A stretch of 17,095 bases of DNA from Arthrobacter sp. (lineage in GTDB: Bacteria; Actinomycetota; Actinomycetes; Actinomycetales; Micrococcaceae), in assembly GCA_025464925.1 (NCBI GenBank), contig JAODMS010000070.1, positions 1 to 17,095 of the forward strand, read 5' to 3'. Position 1 is the stretch's first letter. Every line of letters starts with the position of its first letter. Positions 7,572-14,625 of the stretch are shown in pieces. The notes beneath the pieces are model-generated. The model ran no database searches, had not been told where the DNA came from, and saw nothing but the letters and a program-made list of their open reading frames with translations. Both the position numbers and the translations under genes were made by a program.

Positions 7572-7871
7572 ATGGCGACAGATTACGATGCGCCGCGCAA
7601 GACCGAAGAGGACCTTAGCGAGGACTCCATTGAGGCGTTGAAAGCGCAGCGTACGGAGAAGCCTTCCGCGGTGGTGGATGAAGATGAATCCGACCTTGCG
7701 GAAGGCTATGAGCTCCCCGGGGCAGACCTGTCCGGGGAAGAACTGCTGGTCCGGGTACTACCGCCCCAGGCAGATGAATTCACCTGTGCCTCCTGCTTCC
7801 TCGTCCGTCACCGTTCCCAGGTCGCCCGCGAAAAGGACGGCCTCAAGTACTGCAAGGACTGCGAGGGCTAG
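7572..7871 (+). CDS. DUF4193 family small zinc-ribbon-like protein
   Basis: 99 aa, acidic. The start MATDYDAPRKTEEDLSEDSI is the highly conserved N-terminus of this actinobacterial family, which decides the start despite a weak ribosome site (GGAG at 7553-7556 is far upstream). Residues 47-70 (ELPGADLSGEELLVRVLPPQ and following) form the family core. C72, C75, C94 and C97 form two Cys-x2-Cys pairs that probably bind one zinc ion. No membrane segment is present. Function is unknown. The homologue I recall in M. tuberculosis is Rv2699c, also near dut. The gene is convergent with the DUF3093 gene, and their stop codons overlap in the palindrome CTAG. Confidence 0.88.
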   Translation: MATDYDAPRKTEEDLSEDSIEALKAQRTEKPSAVVDEDESDLAEGYELPGADLSGEELLVRVLPPQADEFTCASCFLVRHRSQVAREKDGLKYCKDCEG

Positions 7872-8353
7872 CTGCCGAGGGCGGCGACCAGCCGTTCGGG
7901 GTGCCTCGTGGACGTCAGCCAGTAGGGCGTGCGGTCGGAGGGGTCGGTGATCTCGATGCGGACCACCGGATCCACCCAGCCGCGGATGCACAGGAAGGCC
8001 AGGCCGTTAAGCCGGGTGCCGCGTTCCGCAGTTGCCTCCTTGCCGCGGAACGCCGCCACGGGGCCCACAAAGCGGCGTTCAATGGTGGCCCGGCCCACCC
8101 GGAGCGTCCCCTTGGTCACGGTGATGGACGGTGTGGAGAGGACCAGCAGCACCGAAATAATGGCGAACAAGACCACCGCCGCGGTGATACCTGCAGCCAA
8201 GCTGATGGGCGCAAAAACGAGGATGCCGGCGCCGGACAGACCCACTGACACCAGCCAAATCCAGATGTTCGGCCAGAGCTTTTCGTTGTAGAGAACGGCG
8301 GCGTCACTGGGTGCGTTCTTGGGGGCAGGCGCAGCTGCACTTGATTCCGGCAT
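7868..8353 (-). CDS. DUF3093 family membrane protein
   Basis: 161 aa from the ATG at 8353, which has only a weak purine-rich stretch upstream. After an Ala/Pro-rich N-terminus, two adjacent hydrophobic helices span about 29-49 and 53-73. They are followed by a soluble C-terminal domain, about 76-161, with beta-rich stretches (ITVTKGTLRVGRATIERRFV) that resembles a PH-like fold; the fold is my inference. The motif RGWVDPVVRIEITDPSD at 124-140 is typical of DUF3093. Function is unknown. It is the M. tuberculosis Rv2698 counterpart by order and strand, as I recall. It is divergent from dut, with 119 nt between them. Confidence 0.82.
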   Translation of the reverse strand: MPESSAAAPAPKNAPSDAAVLYNEKLWPNIWIWLVSVGLSGAGILVFAPISLAAGITAAVVLFAIISVLLVLSTPSITVTKGTLRVGRATIERRFVGPVAAFRGKEATAERGTRLNGLAFLCIRGWVDPVVRIEITDPSDRTPYWLTSTRHPERLVAALGS

Positions 8354-8458
8354 GGGCCCAGCTTTTCACTTTTCCCCGGCCATTTCATCTTGGGGCCGGC
8401 CCGGCCGCCGGCACACGGACCGGGCCGGTCGTGGCTAGGCCTATTTCGGTGCTCGCGT

Positions 8459-8464
8459 TAGAGT
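8459..8464 (+). promoter_or_regulatory. Candidate -10 box for leaderless dut
   Basis: TAGAGT fits TANNNT and ends 8 nt before the GTG start at 8473, so a transcript would start at or within about 2 nt of the start codon. GAGG at 8465-8468 could alternatively act as a weak ribosome site. No good -35 was seen. A TAGGCCTA palindrome lies upstream at 8436-8443. Confidence 0.35.
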
Positions 8465-8472
8465 GAGGGACT

Positions 8473-9027
8473 GTGACTGAAGAAAAGACCGCCGTAGCAG
8501 GCAGTGCCGTCACCGGCACACCTGGCACCCTGCCGGCAGATCCCGCGGAAGCCGGCGCCGGGAAGTACGGTGCCCCCACCCTGACGGTGCAGCTGAAGAT
8601 GCTCGACGACGGCCTGGAACCGCCGTCGTATGCGCACCCCGGTGACGCCGGCGCGGACCTGCGCGCCCGCGAGGACGTCGTGCTGGAACCGGGGGAGCGC
8701 CGCCTCGTGTCGACGGGAGTGTCGATTGCCCTTCCGGACGGCTTCGTCGCCCTGATCCATCCGAGGTCCGGCCTCGCCACGAAGCACGGGCTGACGGTCG
8801 TGAATGCTCCTGGCACAGTTGATGCCGGCTACCGCGGTGAAATCGCCGTGACCCTGCTGAATACCGACCGCCATCAGGCAATTGAGCTGCGGCGCGGCGA
8901 TAGAATTGCACAAATGGTCATCCAGCGGGTGGAGTACGCCAGGTTCGTTCCGGTCGAGGAGCTGGACGGCTCAGTCCGCGGCGGCGGCGGGTTCGGGTCA
9001 ACCGGCGGCTTTGGCGCACCGGCCTGA
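8473..9027 (+). CDS. dut: dUTP diphosphatase (trimeric dUTPase)
   Basis: 184 aa from the GTG at 8473. Hydrolyses dUTP to dUMP and pyrophosphate (EC 3.6.1.23), preventing uracil incorporation and supplying dUMP for dTMP. All five dUTPase motifs are present: I at 54-63 (AHPGDAGADL), II at 97-106 (PRSGLATKHG), III at 111-124 (NAPGTVDAGYRGEI, catalytic D117 and uracil-stacking Y120), IV at 141-150 (RGDRIAQMVI) and V at 169-180 (RGGGGFGSTGGF). The first 35 or so residues are an Ala/Gly/Pro-rich extension beyond the usual core of about 150 aa. Either it is disordered or translation starts later; the next ATG codon (residue 43) would cut into the core. With thymidine kinase at 5095 the window holds two sources feeding the dTMP pool. 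Confidence 0.95.
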   Translation: MTEEKTAVAGSAVTGTPGTLPADPAEAGAGKYGAPTLTVQLKMLDDGLEPPSYAHPGDAGADLRAREDVVLEPGERRLVSTGVSIALPDGFVALIHPRSGLATKHGLTVVNAPGTVDAGYRGEIAVTLLNTDRHQAIELRRGDRIAQMVIQRVEYARFVPVEELDGSVRGGGGFGSTGGFGAPA

Positions 9028-9156
9028 CCACAGGTCCCGCTCTGGCGAGAGTTTTATGCCGGAATGTTTAAGCAGGCGGTTGCCCCGGGAAGAGGCAGTC
9101 GCAACCCAGACGCCGAGCGGCGCGGCGGCACAGGATCACAACTAAGGAGACAACCC

Positions 9157-9888
9157 ATGGTTTTTGGGCGTGGCAGGAAAGCCAAGCAGGAACAGCCGGC
9201 AGAGCCGGGGGAAACCCAGGAAGCTGCGCCCGTTGCCTCCGCCGGGGCATCGGATGGCGTTTCCGCCGATGGAGCCGTCCGGAGGAACCCGGGCCCCTTT
9301 GACGTCTCGGAAATCGGGAGCCAGGACGGGTATGTGGATCTCGGTGCGCTGCTGATCGCGCCCCGCGAGGACCTGCAGCTCCGGCTGGAAGTCGAGGAGG
9401 CCACGCAGCGCGTCGTGGCGGTCACCTTGGATCTGGAGGGCTCAAGCCTCCAGTTGCAGGCTTTCGCCGCTCCCCGCTCCGAGGGACTCTGGGACGAGAT
9501 CCGCGAGCAGATCGGGCATTCCGTCGGCGGCCAGGGCGGCCAGGTCGAAGAGATCCAGGGCAGCTTCGGCACGGAACTCGTCGCCAAACTTCCCGCCAGC
9601 GCTCCGGACGGAAGCCACGGCTACCGGGTGGCACGCTTCATCGGCGTTGACGGCCCGCGCTGGTTCCTCCGGGGTGTCTTTGGCGGCGACGCCGCCCTGG
9701 ACCGCGACGCCGCGGCCGGGCTGGAGGCGCTCTTCCGCCAGATCGTCGTGGTCCGCGGCGAGAACCCGATGGCGCCGCGCGACCTGTTGCAGCTCCGTCT
9801 CCCCAAGGACGCGGCAGCACCGTCCCCCAAGGCGTCCCCGGAGCTGGAGCAGCCTGAACGTGGGCCGGAGACTACCCAGATTGGCTGA
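9157..9888 (+). CDS. DUF3710 family protein
   Basis: 243 aa. The ATG at 9157 is fixed by AAGGAG 7 nt upstream; an in-frame ATG at 9064 would add an unrelated tail. The N-terminus is MVFGRGRKAKQEQ, then an Ala/Glu-rich linker to about 46. The conserved domain, about 47-215, starts GPFDVSEIGSQDGYVDLGALLI and contains DGSHGYRVARFIGVDGPRWFLRGVF at about 151-175. It ends with ENPMAPRDLLQLRLP. No membrane segment, signal peptide or catalytic signature is evident. This is the family of M. tuberculosis Rv2696c, directly beyond dut there too (from memory). The 3' end overlaps the OB-fold gene by 29 nt, so the two are probably co-translated. Confidence 0.85.
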   Translation: MVFGRGRKAKQEQPAEPGETQEAAPVASAGASDGVSADGAVRRNPGPFDVSEIGSQDGYVDLGALLIAPREDLQLRLEVEEATQRVVAVTLDLEGSSLQLQAFAAPRSEGLWDEIREQIGHSVGGQGGQVEEIQGSFGTELVAKLPASAPDGSHGYRVARFIGVDGPRWFLRGVFGGDAALDRDAAAGLEALFRQIVVVRGENPMAPRDLLQLRLPKDAAAPSPKASPELEQPERGPETTQIG

Positions 9889-10321
9889 TGCCGCCCGCCC
9901 TGAACCTGCCGCCCCGGTCCCGATAAGGGAACTGCCGGACCGCGGGCACGTGCTCTGCCACGGTTTCATCGAGTCTGTGACGTACGCACCGGCCAGCCAG
10001 GTGGCGTCCTTCCTTGCCATTGTCGTCGACCGCGATTTGCTTCCGCCCGAGGCGCGCCGCGCAGGGGCAGGCGCCAGGGGCGGGCCGGGCAGCGGCCCCG
10101 CCGCCGCTGTTCCATCCAGCGGAGCGCAGGCCGGCGAACGACGCGGGCGTACCTCCGGCCCCCAGGACCGGCTCCGGGTGGTGTGGCTGGGACGGCGCCG
10201 TATTCCCGGCATCGAGGCCGGCACCGAGCTCCGTTTGGAGGGCATGGTCACGGTGCGTGAGGGGCTCCCCACCATGTTCAATCCCCGCTATGAAATATTG
10301 TCCCGCCAGGAGGAGCAATGA
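9860..10321 (+). CDS. OB-fold nucleic acid binding domain protein with a long internal insertion
   Basis: 153 aa from the GTG at 9860 (GGAG about 10 nt upstream). A TTG at 9881 is the alternative and would overlap the previous stop within TTGGCTGA. The GTG is favoured because the extra residues (GRRLPRLAD) resemble the basic start I recall for mycobacterial homologues (Rv2694c type). The OB fold is suggested by HVLCHGFIESVTY at 30-42, LRVVWLGRRRIPGIEAGTELRLEGMV at about 105-130 and MFNPRYEIL at 139-147. Between the first and second halves lies a Gly/Ala/Pro/Arg-rich stretch, about 62-104, that looks disordered. Likely an RNA- or DNA-binding accessory protein; the target is unknown. It overlaps the DUF3159 gene by ATGA. 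Confidence 0.8.
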   Translation: MGRRLPRLADAARPEPAAPVPIRELPDRGHVLCHGFIESVTYAPASQVASFLAIVVDRDLLPPEARRAGAGARGGPGSGPAAAVPSSGAQAGERRGRTSGPQDRLRVVWLGRRRIPGIEAGTELRLEGMVTVREGLPTMFNPRYEILSRQEEQ

Positions 10322-11076
10322 CCCTGCCCGAACAGCCCCGGCCTGACCTGAGCCAGCAAAGCACGGGCGGGTCCCCCGACGGGGCGCAGTCCGACGCAGG
10401 GCAGCCCTCGGTGGCCCAGCTCGCCGAAGGCTATGCGGCGAAGGCCGGACTGCACCGCTCCCGCAACGGCAACATCGACGTGCTCAGGAGTGCCGGAGGC
10501 ATCCAGGGCATCGCCGAGAGTGTCCTGCCGGGACTGGTTTTCCTCGTCGCGTTCACGCTGACCCGCGAGCTGCCGGTCGCCCTGGTTTCCGCGCTGGCGG
10601 CGGCCGCGGTCTTCACCGTTGCCCGCCTGATCCAGCGCCGGCCCGTGACGCAAGCCCTGGCGGGCGTTGTCGGTGTCGGCCTGTCCGCCTGGCTGGCCAA
10701 CTCCACCGGAAAGGCGGAGGACTTTTATGTCCTCGGGTTCTTTACCAACATCGGATACATCCTGGCGATGTCCGTCTCGATTGCCGTGCGCTGGCCCGTG
10801 GCCGGACTGCTCTTCGGCTTCATCCGAAACGAAGGCCTCGAGTGGCGGAAGCACCCGGCCAGGCTGAAGGCGTACCGGATCGGCACCTGGGTGATCATTT
10901 CGGTGCTGGCGCTGCGCCTGGTGGTCCAGGTGCCCCTCTACCTGATGGGCGAGCCCGGACTAGCAGCCCTTGCCACCACGCGGCTGCTCATGGGTGCGCC
11001 CCTGTACATTCTCGGCGTCTGGGTTGCGTGGCTGCTGACCAAGCCCGTTCCGGCCCCCGGCGCGGAACGGTCCTAG
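10318..11076 (+). CDS. DUF3159 family integral membrane protein
   Basis: 252 aa. The ATG at 10318 overlaps the previous stop in ATGA and is preceded by AGGAGG. Residues 1-60 are hydrophilic and probably cytosolic. Hydrophobic segments are visible at about 65-82, 86-105, 110-128, 136-156, 158-170, 188-209 and 214-241, giving six or seven membrane crossings. The charged loop NEGLEWRKHPARLKAYR lies near 171-187. The family has no established activity. Position and strand match M. tuberculosis Rv2693c as I recall. It ends 7 nt before the convergent ceoC stop, leaving no room for a separate terminator on either strand. Confidence 0.83.
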   Translation: MTLPEQPRPDLSQQSTGGSPDGAQSDAGQPSVAQLAEGYAAKAGLHRSRNGNIDVLRSAGGIQGIAESVLPGLVFLVAFTLTRELPVALVSALAAAAVFTVARLIQRRPVTQALAGVVGVGLSAWLANSTGKAEDFYVLGFFTNIGYILAMSVSIAVRWPVAGLLFGFIRNEGLEWRKHPARLKAYRIGTWVIISVLALRLVVQVPLYLMGEPGLAALATTRLLMGAPLYILGVWVAWLLTKPVPAPGAERS

Positions 11077-11083
11077 CCACTTC

Positions 11084-11827
11084 TCAGCCGTCGAAGCCGT
11101 CGTTCCCGGCCGAATGGTTTTCGTGGCCGTGCTGGTCCGGGTTCACCAGGTCCTGCTCGCCGTTCAGCGAGTCAGGGGCGAGCAGGGCGCGGAGGTCGTC
11201 CTCGGCCGCGATCGTGGTCACGAAGAACAGCTCGTCCCCGCCGTCGAGCACGTCATCCCGGCTCGGCGTGATCGGCGCCTGGTCCCGCAGGATCGCGACC
11301 AGCGTCGAATCCTCGGGCCAGTCGACATCGCCGACGGTCAAGCCGATGATGTGTGAGTCGTGGGGGACGGTGAACTCCACCAGTGACGACACCCCGGTCT
11401 GCAACGTCAGCAGCCGGACCAGGTCGCCGATCTCCACTGCTTCCTCGACCAGGGCGGTCATCAACTGCGGGGTGTTGACCGCGACGTCGACGCCCCAGGA
11501 GTCGTCGAACATCCAGTCGTTCTTGGGGTTGTTGACCCGGCCGACGGTCCTGCCGACGCCGAACTCCGTCTTGGCCAGCAGCGATACCACCAGGTTGACC
11601 TTGTCATCACCGGTGGCCGAGACCACGACGTCGGCGTCTTCCAGGTGGGCGTCCTTCAGCGTGCTCAGTTCGCAGGCATCGCCGACCAGCCACTGGGCGC
11701 CGCGCAGCCCGCTGCGGCCGATCACCTCCGGCTTCAGGTCGATCAACAGGATCTTGTGCTTGTGGGCCAGCAGCTCGCGTGCGATCGAAGATCCGACGCT
11801 GCCCGCCCCGACGATGACGACTTTCAC
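11084..11827 (-). CDS. TrkA-type potassium uptake regulatory protein (RCK domain), CeoC-like
   Basis: 247 aa, cytosolic. The RCK_N Rossmann domain, about 1-130, carries the nucleotide-binding glycine motif VGAGSVGSS at 6-14 and an acidic residue, D30 (ILLIDLKP), at the end of strand 2 that normally grips NAD(H). An RCK_C-like domain follows at about 135-218 (TVPHDSHIIGLTVGDVDW). The tail, about 220-247, is hydrophilic with several His. Such proteins gate or activate K+ transporters in response to nucleotides; some RCK_C domains bind c-di-AMP. The start GTG at 11827 directly abuts the CeoB stop codon with no gap (TAGGTG), implying coupled translation and a fixed ratio of the two proteins. M. 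tuberculosis CeoC (Rv2692) occupies the same place, from memory. Confidence 0.9.
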   Translation of the reverse strand: MKVVIVGAGSVGSSIARELLAHKHKILLIDLKPEVIGRSGLRGAQWLVGDACELSTLKDAHLEDADVVVSATGDDKVNLVVSLLAKTEFGVGRTVGRVNNPKNDWMFDDSWGVDVAVNTPQLMTALVEEAVEIGDLVRLLTLQTGVSSLVEFTVPHDSHIIGLTVGDVDWPEDSTLVAILRDQAPITPSRDDVLDGGDELFFVTTIAAEDDLRALLAPDSLNGEQDLVNPDQHGHENHSAGNDGFDG

Positions 11828-12499
11828 CTAAAACTCCTTGGCGGGGGACTTGGCAAGAATATGGGCCAACTCGGTACTGCGGTCCACGCTCAGCATGACG
11901 TGCACGGTATCGCCGTCCTGGTAGGAGGTGCCGGGCACGGGCAGCATGCCCTCACCGAACCGGGTCAGATAGGCGACGCGGATGCCCGCGGCCTTCTCGA
12001 TCGACGTCACCGAATGCCCGATCCAATCAGGGTCGAGATCCACTTCGGCGAGGACGAGCCGGCCCGAAGGTTCCCGGAAGTCCCCGGCAATGTGCTGTTC
12101 GGGCAGGATCCGGCGGAGCACCTGGTCGGCGCTCCAGCGCACCGCGGCCACCGTGGGGATCCCGAGGCGCTGGTAGATCTCCGCGCGGCCCGGGTCATAG
12201 ATCCTGGCCACAACGTGGGGCACGTGAAAGGTCTCGCGGGCCACGCTGGTGGCCAGGATGTTGGAGTTGTCACCGCTGGAGACGGCCGCGAAGGCGTAGG
12301 CCTCCTCGACGTTGGCCTGCTTCATCGTCTCCCGGTCGAAGCCGATACCGGTCACCTTGCGTCCGGAGAAACCCGTCCGGAGCCGCCGGAAGGCACGGTC
12401 GTCCTGATCGATGATGGCCACCGAATGGCCGGCGTCCTCGAGCGTGTGCGCCAGGGTTGCACCCACACGGCCACAACCCATGATCACGAAGTGCGCCAC
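11828..12499 (-). CDS. TrkA-type potassium uptake regulatory protein (RCK domain), CeoB-like
   Basis: 223 aa from the GTG at 12499, with a strong AGGAGG 5 nt upstream. The RCK_N domain is at about 1-140, with MGCGRVG at 7-13 and acidic D31 (AIIDQDD). The RCK_C domain is at about 145-215, including GHSVTSIEKAAGIRVAYLTR at 161-180. It probably forms mixed RCK assemblies with the next gene's product. It is transcribed away from the KimA-like transporter across a 146-nt shared promoter region. The two RCK proteins share a fold but are clearly diverged rather than a recent duplication. No TrkH/KtrB-type channel gene is present in the window. Confidence 0.9.
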   Translation of the reverse strand: MAHFVIMGCGRVGATLAHTLEDAGHSVAIIDQDDRAFRRLRTGFSGRKVTGIGFDRETMKQANVEEAYAFAAVSSGDNSNILATSVARETFHVPHVVARIYDPGRAEIYQRLGIPTVAAVRWSADQVLRRILPEQHIAGDFREPSGRLVLAEVDLDPDWIGHSVTSIEKAAGIRVAYLTRFGEGMLPVPGTSYQDGDTVHVMLSVDRSTELAHILAKSPAKEF

Positions 12500-12536
12500 A
12501 CGTGCCTCCTATGCTTTTGTGTTTGCTGCTGGTAAA

Positions 12537-12542
12537 ACTCTA
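12537..12542 (-). promoter_or_regulatory. Weak candidate -10 box for the ceoB-ceoC pair
   Basis: On the minus strand TAGAGT lies about 38 nt ahead of the CeoB GTG, leaving a short leader that contains the AGGAGG site. No matching -35 was found at 16-18 nt, so this rests on the hexamer and its position. Confidence 0.25.
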
Positions 12543-12613
12543 CCGGCCACGTAGCACCCTGAGGCCAAGTCCCCGGGCAGCCGGGTCACCGGGGACGGGG
12601 CGGCTTGGCCGTC

Positions 12614-12642
12614 ATGACATCGCCTTCGAATGAGACTAGCTT
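12614..12642 (+). promoter_or_regulatory. Promoter candidate for the KimA-like transporter, leaderless start
   Basis: ATGACA at 12614-12619 (five of six to TTGACA) is followed by a 17-nt spacer and TAGCTT at 12637-12642 (TANNNT). The expected transcript start is near 12649, which is the second of two tandem in-frame GTG codons (12646 and 12649). The message would then be leaderless and start at GTG 12649. No Shine-Dalgarno sequence is present. Confidence 0.5.
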
Positions 12643-12645
12643 TGT

Positions 12646-14625
12646 GTGGTGCTGACAATTTTCAATTCCGTGAAGCGGGTGCTGGTGGGCCGGCCGTTCC
12701 GGAACGACCGCCTCGCCCGCACCCTGTTGCCGAAGCGGATCGCCCTCCCCATCTTCGCCTCGGATGCGCTGTCCTCCGTGGCGTACGCGCCGGACGAAAT
12801 CCTGCTGACCCTGGCCCTCGCCGGCGTCAGCGCGGTGGCGTTCTCGCCTTGGGTGGGGCTGGCCGTCATGGTGGTGCTGCTCACCGTCGTGGCCTCCTAC
12901 CGCCAGAACGTCCACGCCTACCCCTCCGGCGGTGGCGACTACGAGGTCGCCAACGTAAACCTCGGCAAGCACGCCGGGCTCACCGTCGCCTCCGCACTGC
13001 TCGTGGACTATGTGCTGACCGTCGCCGTGTCCATGTCCTCGGCCGCCACGTACCTGACCACTGCGGTGCCCTCGCTTCACGGTCAGCAGGCCGGCTTCGC
13101 GACGATCGGCGTGATCATCCTTGCGCTCGTGAACCTGCGCGGAATTAAGGAAGCCGGGAACGTCTTCGCCGTGCCGACCTACATCTTCATGGCCTCCATC
13201 CTGGGCATGACGGCGGTCGGCATCTTCCAGGCGGCCACCGGCGAGCTCGGCGAGGCACCGTCGGCCGCGTTCACGATCGTGCCGGCGGAGGGCTTCGACG
13301 AAGGCCTGGTGGGGCTGGCCGGTGCCTTCCTGCTGCTCCGGGCTTTCTCCTCGGGAGCCGCAGCGTTGACCGGCATTGAGGCCATCAGCAATGGCGTGCC
13401 GAACTTCCAGAGACCCAAAAGCAAGAACGCCGCCACCACGCTGCTGCTGCTCGGCGTGATCGCCTGCGCCATGCTGGCCGGCATCATCTATTTGGCCAAC
13501 GCCACCAAGGTGCACATCGTGCTGGACCCGACGACGGAATTCCTGCTGGACGGAAAACCGCTCCCGGAGGACTACATCCAGAGCCCGGCCATCAGCCAGA
13601 TCGCCCAGACCATCTTCGGCGGGAGTTCCTTCTTCTTCTTTCTCGTGGTTGCCGCTACCGGGGTGATCCTCGTGTTCGCTTCCAACACCGCGTTCAACGG
13701 CTTCCCGGTCCTCGGCTCGATCCTGGCCCAGGACGGCTACCTGCCGCGCCAGCTGCGCACCCGCGGAGACCGGCTGGCCTTCAGCAACGGCGTTCTGGCG
13801 CTGGCCGCCGGGGCACTGGTGCTGATCATCACCTTCAACGCCGACGTCACCAAACTCATCCAGCTCTACATCGTGGGCGTCTTCATTTCGTTCACCATCA
13901 GCCAGCTCGGGATGATCCGGCACTGGGGCCGGGAACTGAAGGTTGCCAAGGACCCGGCGGTGAAGCGGCGGATGCTCAAGTCACGCACCATCAACATGGT
14001 CGGCTTCGGCATGACGGCGCTGGTCCTGGTGATCGTGCTGGTCACCAAATTCCAGCAGGGCGCCTGGATAGCACTGCTGGCGATGTTCGTGCTGTTCCTC
14101 ATCATGTGGAGCATCCGGGCGCACTATGACAACGTGGCCAAGGAACTCGCCGTGGACGAGGACTCCTCGCCGCGGGCACTGCCGACCCGGGTCCATGCGG
14201 TACTGCTGGTCTCGCACGTCCGCAAGCCGGTGTTGCGGGCACTGGCCTACGCCCGCGCCTCGCGCCCCTCCCGGCTGGACGCCGTCACCGTGGACATCAG
14301 CCGGGAGGAAACCGAGCAGACCGTCGCGGACTGGGAGAAGCTGGAAATCCCGGTACCGTTGACGGTGCTCGCCAGCCCGTTCCGGGAAACGGTGACGCCC
14401 ATCATGGAGTACATCAAGAACATACGGCGCGATTCGCCGCGTGACCTGATCGTGGTCTACATCCCCGAATACGTGGTCGGTAAATGGTGGGAGCAGCTGG
14501 TGCACAACCAGACCGCGCTGCGCATCAAGACCCGCCTGCACTTCGAACCCGGAGTCATGGTGGCCAGTGTGCCGTGGCAGCTGAAATCGTCCGAAGAAGC
14601 CAAGAGACTGCAGGATATCCAATGA
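12646..14625 (+). CDS. KimA-like APC-superfamily potassium transporter
   Basis: 659 aa, inner membrane. About 12 hydrophobic segments lie between residues 32 and 487, followed by a cytosolic domain at about 488-659. It resembles B. subtilis KimA, a high-affinity K+/H+ symporter, as I remember that sequence. Shared stretches are SDALSSVAY at 39-47 (D40 matches KimA D36, implicated in K+ handling), AYPSGGGDY, LLVDYVLTVAVS, ALTGIEAISN and the C-terminal pair YIPEYVVGKWWEQLVHNQ / VMVASVPW. An insert at about 285-320 (DPTTEFLLDGKPLPEDYIQS) lies between membrane segments. The C-terminal domain is UspA-like (VHAVLLVSHVRKPVLRALAY). The gene is divergent from two RCK genes, so K+ uptake is the favoured role. 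Amino-acid transport, the generic APC label, is the alternative. The gene overlaps the RNA methyltransferase gene by ATGA. Confidence 0.85.
   Translation: MVLTIFNSVKRVLVGRPFRNDRLARTLLPKRIALPIFASDALSSVAYAPDEILLTLALAGVSAVAFSPWVGLAVMVVLLTVVASYRQNVHAYPSGGGDYEVANVNLGKHAGLTVASALLVDYVLTVAVSMSSAATYLTTAVPSLHGQQAGFATIGVIILALVNLRGIKEAGNVFAVPTYIFMASILGMTAVGIFQAATGELGEAPSAAFTIVPAEGFDEGLVGLAGAFLLLRAFSSGAAALTGIEAISNGVPNFQRPKSKNAATTLLLLGVIACAMLAGIIYLANATKVHIVLDPTTEFLLDGKPLPEDYIQSPAISQIAQTIFGGSSFFFFLVVAATGVILVFASNTAFNGFPVLGSILAQDGYLPRQLRTRGDRLAFSNGVLALAAGALVLIITFNADVTKLIQLYIVGVFISFTISQLGMIRHWGRELKVAKDPAVKRRMLKSRTINMVGFGMTALVLVIVLVTKFQQGAWIALLAMFVLFLIMWSIRAHYDNVAKELAVDEDSSPRALPTRVHAVLLVSHVRKPVLRALAYARASRPSRLDAVTVDISREETEQTVADWEKLEIPVPLTVLASPFRETVTPIMEYIKNIRRDSPRDLIVVYIPEYVVGKWWEQLVHNQTALRIKTRLHFEPGVMVASVPWQLKSSEEAKRLQDIQ

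Noticed and set aside
12500..12645. ydaO-type c-di-AMP riboswitch ahead of the KimA-like gene, as in B. subtilis kimA
   Set aside because: Only 146 nt are shared with the divergent ceoB gene, and the best promoter starts transcription at the start codon, leaving no leader for a riboswitch.
12586..13923. Long minus-strand open frame of 445 codons opposite the transporter
   Set aside because: Mirror frame of a high-GC gene: composition is His/Gln/Asp/Arg-rich with no recognisable domain, and the opposite strand encodes a clear membrane transporter.
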